Positions 31,158-35,879 of a stretch of DNA of 35,879 bases are shown here, piece after piece (the stretch's first letter is position 1; every line of letters begins with the position of its first letter). The translations under genes and the position numbers were made by a program. Source of the stretch: an uncultured bacterium (GTDB lineage Bacteria; Bacteroidota; Bacteroidia; Chitinophagales; Chitinophagaceae); NCBI GenBank assembly GCA_903957405.1, contig CAJBPC010000003.1:1-35879 (forward strand). The letters are read 5' to 3'. The notes under the pieces are model-generated. The model made no database searches, was not told the DNA's origin, and saw only the letters and a program-made list of their open reading frames with translations.

Positions 31158-34100
31158 TTAGAAGCTCAGGTTGACTGCTAATGAATAGGACTTGTTGATG
31201 GGGTAAACGTTGTTGTCATCCCCTTGTTTTTCGGGGTCTAGACCGCGGTATCTCGTCATTGTGCCAAGGTTCTCGGCAGAAGCCACCAGTCGGAGGTTTG
31301 AGATGCCGAGTTTCGACAATCCCCTGCCGGGTATGGTATAACCGACTTGTACGTTCTTCACCCTCAGATAGCTCATATCATCCAACCAAAAAGTACTGGA
31401 CTGGCGGTTATTGCCACTGCCACCGAGCCTTGGCCAGCTGCCATCCCGGTTCTCCCATGTCCATGGGTTGTTCCAATGCTCCCAAGAGGCGGCATATCGT
31501 GCATTGTTGAAGTTGGTATTGTTGTAGATATTCAGCCAGTAATCCTTCCGGCCTGTGGCGCCTTGGAGGAAAACCGTGACATCGAATCCCTTCCAGGTAA
31601 CGAAACCATTCAACGCGAAAGTGGTCGTCGGACGCTCTTGCTGGATGTTGGGATAGGCCTTTCTGTCATCCGCAGTGATGCGGCCGTCACCGTTGAGGTC
31701 TTTAAGGAGCACATCCCCCGGTGAGGCGCCTTGCGGTGTGGAATTGTATATGTCCTGCCAGGTCTGGGCGAGTCCTTTGTCTTCATAAGCATACACGAAC
31801 TGGTATGGCATCTCCAGGAAGATGTTGCCTCTGAGCAGCAACGTATTCCATGACTCGAGGTTGTTGTGGTTGTACGCGAAGTTGGCATTCACTCCGTACA
31901 TGAGTTTTCCGATCCTGTCTTTCCAGCTGAGATCGAATTCAACACCGTTGTTCCGCAAGTTCCCGATGTTCGTCCTTGGTGCGGGGCTGTATGCGCCGAT
32001 CAGGAAGATGGAGAACTCAGACGGGCGGTTCATCCCGGAGGTCAGACGGTTGTAATAATCGACGGTGGCCGTCAGCCTGTTATTGAGGAAGGCGAGGTCA
32101 AGGCCCACATTGAGTACGGTGGAAGTCTCCCATGTCAGGAAGCGGTTGATCATCTTGCTGTTGGCGAAACCGCGCTGAACGCTGGATCCGATCACATAGT
32201 TGATGTTTGCCAGGGTCTCTTTCTGTTCGTAGCGACCGACACCGCTGTTATTTCCAAGGCTGCCATAAGACACACGCAGCTTACCGTTGGTCAGGAACTT
32301 GTCCGTGAACCTTTGGATGAATTTCTCCTCTGTGAATTTCCAACCCACCGCCACGGAAGGGAAGAAACCAAAGCGGCTTCCATCCAGGAACTTTGAGGAG
32401 CCATCCACGCGGATATTGGCTTCCAGGAGATACTTGTTATACGCGGTGTAGTTGACCCTGCCGATATAAGACTGCAGTCCTTCCGCTGTGGAGTTGCCGG
32501 AGGTTGACTGGATATCCGTCAGTGCAGCGTTGATCTCCGTCAGGCTGGGATGCAGACGATCATTCCGTGAACTTCCCTGTGAGCGATCATACCAATACTC
32601 CTCGCTGTAAACGAACAGTGCTCCGATGTCATGGTCGCGGCCGATCTTCTTGTTGTAGTTCAGACGACCGGTGAGCATCGTCTTGTATCCGGTGGCAGTG
32701 CTGTTGGATATACCGGCATTTTGGCCCACATAGGTGCGGCTTCCGAAGGATTCTGTCTGGAAGTTGTAGGCCTGGTTCGGTGTATTCGCCGCATACTGAA
32801 ACTGGTTGTAATAGTTGAGGGCATAATCGGCGCGCGCTGTCAGTCCCTTGATGGGCGTCCAGTCAAAATACATCTGGGTATTCGCCTCCTGGCGTGTCCT
32901 CCGCGTGAGGCTGTTGATGTATAAAGTGTAAGGGTTGTAGGCTTGCGGATCCTCGCCATAGGCCATCACACCACCGAAGTTGCCAGACGCCGGATCATAG
33001 GGCAGCAGACCGGAGATGGCATACTGCATATCGTTGCCTGCCGTGTTGGAAGCATCCGGGTCATTGAATCCTTCGTCCAGTGCGAAAACATAATTGGACC
33101 AGTTGCCGTTGAAACGGAAACCGACATTCATGTTGTTCCTGATCTTGGAATCGAAGTTGAAGCGGGCGTTGTACTGCCTGAAATCATTATTGATCTGCAG
33201 CCCTTGTTCATCCTTCACACCGGCGGAGACGAAGAAATTATTCGTCTCGCTGCCGCCAGTGGCCGAGACGTTATAGTTCTGGTAGCGTCCCTGACGCATG
33301 ATGATGTCCCACACATCCGTGTTGGGGAACTTCACCGGATCGATCATGCTTTTTGCCAGCCACTCATCCACCGTGCCATTCCTAAAGAGTTGGTTGCCCG
33401 GCAATGTCGTGACAGCGGTCCTGTTTTGCTGGAGCGTGAGTGCACGGGAATAGTCATCCATGAAGTCTTGTCCGCGTGTGGGCAAGATGATTGAGCTGTT
33501 GCTGACGAAATCCAGCCTGGTTTTCTTCATGCCCTTACCGCTTCGGGTGGTGATCAGGATCACCCCGTTGGCCGCCCTGGATCCGTAGACCGAAGCGGAT
33601 GTAGCATCTTTCAGGACAGATATGGTCTCGATGTCGTTGATGTTGATGCGGTTGATGTCCACATCCGGCATTCCGTCCACTACGATCAATGGACCGGCAT
33701 TGTTGACAGTACCCAGACCGCGGATGATGAGGCTTGCATCGTTATTACCGGCCATGCCGGAAGACTGAACCGCCTGCAGACCCGGCACAAGGCCTGTAAG
33801 TGCGGCGGATGCGTTGGGCAATGCCCGGCTGGTGATCTTTTCATCCACACCTACGGTCGAAACGGAACCGACCAGGTTGACTTTCTTCTGGCGACCGTAA
33901 CCGACCACCACGACATCATTCATGGCCGAAGAAGAAGGCGTCATCACCACGATGTAGGCATCCCGTTGGTCGACTTTAATGGTGAATGACTCATGCGTGG
34001 CCGAAGACAGGAGTATTTCCGCACCGGGATTCGCAATGATCTTGAAATTGCCAAGGGCGTCTGTCGTAGTGCCCGACGCACTCCCCTTGACCATCACGGA

Positions 34101-34253
34101 GATGTTGGCCAAAGGCTCCCCGGCAGGATCTTTCACCGTGCCGGTGATCGTTTTCTGCTGTGCCTGTGAAGCAAGCGAAGAAAAGATCAGAAAAAAAATA
34201 AATGAAAAGACGACCTTGAAGATGGTCGAACTTTTGCATGGATAAAATCTCAT
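31158..34253 (-). CDS. SusC/RagA family TonB-dependent outer-membrane transporter
   Basis: The 1031-residue product imports oligosaccharides across the outer membrane using the TonB system. It has a signal peptide (IFKVVFSFIFFLIFSSLASQ) and a carboxypeptidase-D-regulatory-like domain (KTITGTVKDPAGEPLANISV). A TonB-box-like stretch (MNDVVVVGYGRQKK) and a plug domain ending in SVLKDATSASVYGSRAANGV follow, then a 22-strand barrel ending in YSLAVNLSF. There is no N-terminal STN domain, so no direct FecR/ECF signalling is expected. The 82-nt gap to the GH88 gene upstream is AT-rich with a short palindrome (CTAAT-TTTTT-ATTAG on the minus strand). Confidence 0.96.
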   Translation of the reverse strand: MRFYPCKSSTIFKVVFSFIFFLIFSSLASQAQQKTITGTVKDPAGEPLANISVMVKGSASGTTTDALGNFKIIANPGAEILLSSATHESFTIKVDQRDAYIVVMTPSSSAMNDVVVVGYGRQKKVNLVGSVSTVGVDEKITSRALPNASAALTGLVPGLQAVQSSGMAGNNDASLIIRGLGTVNNAGPLIVVDGMPDVDINRININDIETISVLKDATSASVYGSRAANGVILITTRSGKGMKKTRLDFVSNSSIILPTRGQDFMDDYSRALTLQQNRTAVTTLPGNQLFRNGTVDEWLAKSMIDPVKFPNTDVWDIIMRQGRYQNYNVSATGGSETNNFFVSAGVKDEQGLQINNDFRQYNARFNFDSKIRNNMNVGFRFNGNWSNYVFALDEGFNDPDASNTAGNDMQYAISGLLPYDPASGNFGGVMAYGEDPQAYNPYTLYINSLTRRTRQEANTQMYFDWTPIKGLTARADYALNYYNQFQYAANTPNQAYNFQTESFGSRTYVGQNAGISNSTATGYKTMLTGRLNYNKKIGRDHDIGALFVYSEEYWYDRSQGSSRNDRLHPSLTEINAALTDIQSTSGNSTAEGLQSYIGRVNYTAYNKYLLEANIRVDGSSKFLDGSRFGFFPSVAVGWKFTEEKFIQRFTDKFLTNGKLRVSYGSLGNNSGVGRYEQKETLANINYVIGSSVQRGFANSKMINRFLTWETSTVLNVGLDLAFLNNRLTATVDYYNRLTSGMNRPSEFSIFLIGAYSPAPRTNIGNLRNNGVEFDLSWKDRIGKLMYGVNANFAYNHNNLESWNTLLLRGNIFLEMPYQFVYAYEDKGLAQTWQDIYNSTPQGASPGDVLLKDLNGDGRITADDRKAYPNIQQERPTTTFALNGFVTWKGFDVTVFLQGATGRKDYWLNIYNNTNFNNARYAASWEHWNNPWTWENRDGSWPRLGGSGNNRQSSTFWLDDMSYLRVKNVQVGYTIPGRGLSKLGISNLRLVASAENLGTMTRYRGLDPEKQGDDNNVYPINKSYSLAVNLSF

Positions 34254-34335
34254 GGCAGCAGTTTTTAAATTGTTTTCAACCTGACTATAACCCTAATAAA
34301 AAATTAGCAATAGTAATGAAGATATCTCATACCCA

Positions 34336-35523
34336 TTATAGAATCCATTTCTTGTAACGGTGCATTGCCTCCAGAAAATAGTAGTCGCCGTAGGTCAGCG
34401 GCTGGTCGACTTCTGATTTCGCCAGAAGGTGACCCACTCCATGCATGAGGATGAATCCCCCGTTCTCACCCGGCTTAGCCCTATAAGCGTTTGACCCTAG
34501 TTTCAGGATGATCTGTTTGGCCGTCTCGACGTATTTCTTCCGTTCCTTTCCTTTGGTATACCGTGATAGTTCCAGTAAGCCGGAGGCGATGACGGATGCG
34601 GCAGATGCATCGCGCAATGCGTTGGGGATGTCCGGCGCGTTGAAATCCCAGTAGGGGATATTGTCTGATGGCATGTTGGGATGCTCCAATAAGTACTTGA
34701 TGATATTCCTTGCATGGTCGAGGTAGCGCTTATCCTTTTCAAAGCGATACATCATCGTGAATCCATAAAAGCCCCATGCCTGTCCGCGCGACCATGCGGA
34801 GGCATCATTGTAGCCCTGATGGTTCTTGCCTTTGAATGCACCCGTCTCCAGGTCGTAGTCGAGCACGTGGAAAGCGCTGTGATCGGGGCGATAATGGTTC
34901 TTTAGCGTGGCGTTCGCATGGTTCAAGGCGATCTCCCTGAATTTGGGATCTCCACCCTGCTGCGTCACCCAGAGCAACAGCTCGAGGTTCATCATGTTAT
35001 CGATGATGACCGGGCAGTTGAAATTTTGGTTCTTGTTCCAGCTCTGTATCGATTTTATCTGCGGGCGATACCGTGTGATGAGCGACATGGCCGCCGTATC
35101 GATGGTCTTTTTTACAGAAGGGTCCTGGAACAGCCGGTAGGCGTTTCCAAAACTGCAGTACATCATGAAGCCCAGGTCGTGGTTGCCGGTATAGTGCTTC
35201 ATCTTTTCCTGGATGGATAGTCTCTTCTTTGCAATTTCCAACACCTGCCCATCGCCGGTGTGTTCATAAATGTAGAGCATGCTTCCCGGAAAAAACCCGC
35301 TCGTCCACCAACGGGTATCACTTGGGACGACCTTTCCCGTCTCCTTGACGAAACTGCGCGGCATCATGTCAGATGGAACCTGTGCATCCAGCAGTTTGTA
35401 CTGGGCAGCTGCATTGCGGAACTGTTCGTCGATGAACGGCCCCATATCCTGGGCCGTTATTGTTGCGGGAGTAAAAATGACAAAACACAGCACCAATAGG
35501 TGCAGCATGACGAATTTTTTCAT
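34336..35523 (-). CDS. Unsaturated glucuronyl hydrolase, glycoside hydrolase family 88
   Basis: The enzyme hydrates the double bond of the 4,5-unsaturated uronate left at the non-reducing end by polysaccharide lyases, releasing it from the oligosaccharide. The 395-residue product has a signal peptide (MKKFVMLHLLVLCFVIFTPA). The (alpha/alpha)6 fold shows the two acidic residues of the family, D116 in NHDLGFMMYCSFGNAY and D175 in VIIDNMMNLELLLW, plus NDASAWSRGQAWGFYGF. ATG 35523 gives a direct signal peptide; the frame extends to ATG 35580. It is the first gene of the minus-strand arm and logically follows the action of the lyases encoded here. Confidence 0.94.
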   Translation of the reverse strand: MKKFVMLHLLVLCFVIFTPATITAQDMGPFIDEQFRNAAAQYKLLDAQVPSDMMPRSFVKETGKVVPSDTRWWTSGFFPGSMLYIYEHTGDGQVLEIAKKRLSIQEKMKHYTGNHDLGFMMYCSFGNAYRLFQDPSVKKTIDTAAMSLITRYRPQIKSIQSWNKNQNFNCPVIIDNMMNLELLLWVTQQGGDPKFREIALNHANATLKNHYRPDHSAFHVLDYDLETGAFKGKNHQGYNDASAWSRGQAWGFYGFTMMYRFEKDKRYLDHARNIIKYLLEHPNMPSDNIPYWDFNAPDIPNALRDASAASVIASGLLELSRYTKGKERKKYVETAKQIILKLGSNAYRAKPGENGGFILMHGVGHLLAKSEVDQPLTYGDYYFLEAMHRYKKWIL

Positions 35524-35573
35524 GAGCAAGGAAGGTTGTGGGGTGAAAATTAAGGTGAATTGATGATATCCCA

Positions 35574-35605
35574 TAAACATATATGAAGATTTATTTCAGA
35601 CCAAG
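35574..35605 (-). promoter_or_regulatory. Candidate promoter for the GH88-SusCD arm
   Basis: On the minus strand CTTG (35602-35605), 20 nt, then TATGTTTA (35574-35581) resembles TTG-N19-TAnnTTTG with one mismatch and one extra spacer base. It is about 50 nt before the GH88 start codon and just downstream of the inverted repeat. Confidence 0.4.
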
Positions 35606-35629
35606 TCTCGTGCAGTCCGCGTCGATTGA

Positions 35630-35671
35630 AAACGAAATCGTTTGCGTTATTTTTTTTCGCAACCGATTTCG
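35630..35671. promoter_or_regulatory. LacI-like operator pair: inverted repeat upstream of GH88
   Basis: CGAAATCGTTTGCG (35633-35646) and CGCAACCGATTTCG (35658-35671) are inverted copies with 13 of 14 positions matching, 11 nt apart. The left copy also forms its own palindrome AAACGA-AA-TCGTTT (35630-35643). The CGCAAaCG half resembles LacI/PurR-type operator halves. Control of the minus-strand arm by a LacI-family protein is inferred; no such gene is in the window. Confidence 0.5.
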
Positions 35672-35879
35672 ATGAATTTATACGACCGCATTGAGAAACC
35701 ATCCCACTATGGCTATATTCGGAATGTCTTATATGACGGCTTCGCGATTGCGGCCTCCAGTCATTAACCAAATCCGCCATGACGTCTTTTTTTATACCAA
35801 TCCTTCGACAAGATGACAAAACCGCAGTTTACTCATATTGATCGCATACAAATCACAACTCCATGATGATAAAAAGAAC

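Larger units (their letters stand above)
35524..35879. other. Upstream region of the minus-strand arm
   Basis: No gene is supported in this stretch. It contains a promoter candidate (35574-35605), a large inverted repeat (35630-35671) and AT-rich sequence. A short plus-strand frame begins at ATG 35863 or 35866 and runs off the edge; too little is visible to call it. Confidence 0.5.

Noticed and set aside
35550-35819. Minus-strand 89-codon frame across the operator region
   Set aside because: It runs through the inverted repeat and promoter candidate and overlaps the start of the GH88 gene; no domain is recognisable.
35863-35879. Possible start of a plus-strand gene at the right edge (MMIKR)
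   Set aside because: Only five codons are visible, too few to support a gene.

Overview
The window looks like Bacteroidota chromosomal DNA, most likely from a Chitinophagaceae/Sphingobacteriia-type organism. The reasons are a SusC/SusD pair with surface lipoproteins, a membrane-anchored AraC-type regulator, a lemA-TPM-TPM cluster, and a near-ideal Bacteroidota promoter (TTTTG, 19 nt, TATCTTTG) in front of tRNA-Glu. The assignment rests on gene content and promoter style only; no search was run.

Region 1 (1-6044, minus strand) is a respiratory complex I operon in the order nuoA-B-C-D-H-I-J-K-L, with nuoL cut by the left edge. nuoE, nuoF and nuoG are absent between nuoD and nuoH, where only a 112-nt spacer remains. 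Region 2 (6269-11546) carries a META-domain lipoprotein, a membrane AraC-type regulator, a conserved hypothetical protein, a TauE/SafE permease coupled to a small membrane protein, a YtxH-type protein on the plus strand, and two TPM-domain proteins. A 21-bp perfect inverted repeat separates ytxH from the TPM genes. Region 3 (11559-14880) has lemA, pgk and gapA on the minus strand and then a tRNA-Glu(UUC) with its own promoter and terminator.

Region 4 (15232-18483) is a single 1083-residue polytopic membrane protein. It resembles a GT-C fold glycosyltransferase preceded by an extra membrane module and followed by a large extracytoplasmic domain.

Region 5 (18746-35523) is a two-armed polysaccharide utilization locus. 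On the plus strand are two different heparinase II/III-type proteins and a PL8 (chondroitin AC/hyaluronate/xanthan lyase type) enzyme. On the minus strand are a GH88 unsaturated glucuronyl hydrolase, SusC, SusD, two surface lipoproteins, and an alginate-lyase-type domain fused to a right-handed beta-helix. The arms converge with 4 nt between stop codons. Together the genes predict beta-elimination of a uronic-acid-containing polysaccharide, import of the oligosaccharides through SusCD, and removal of the unsaturated uronate by GH88. No sulfatase, hybrid two-component sensor, SusR or ECF sigma factor is visible, so an unsulfated substrate and a regulator outside the window are the simplest readings. 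A LacI-like inverted repeat lies upstream of the GH88 gene.
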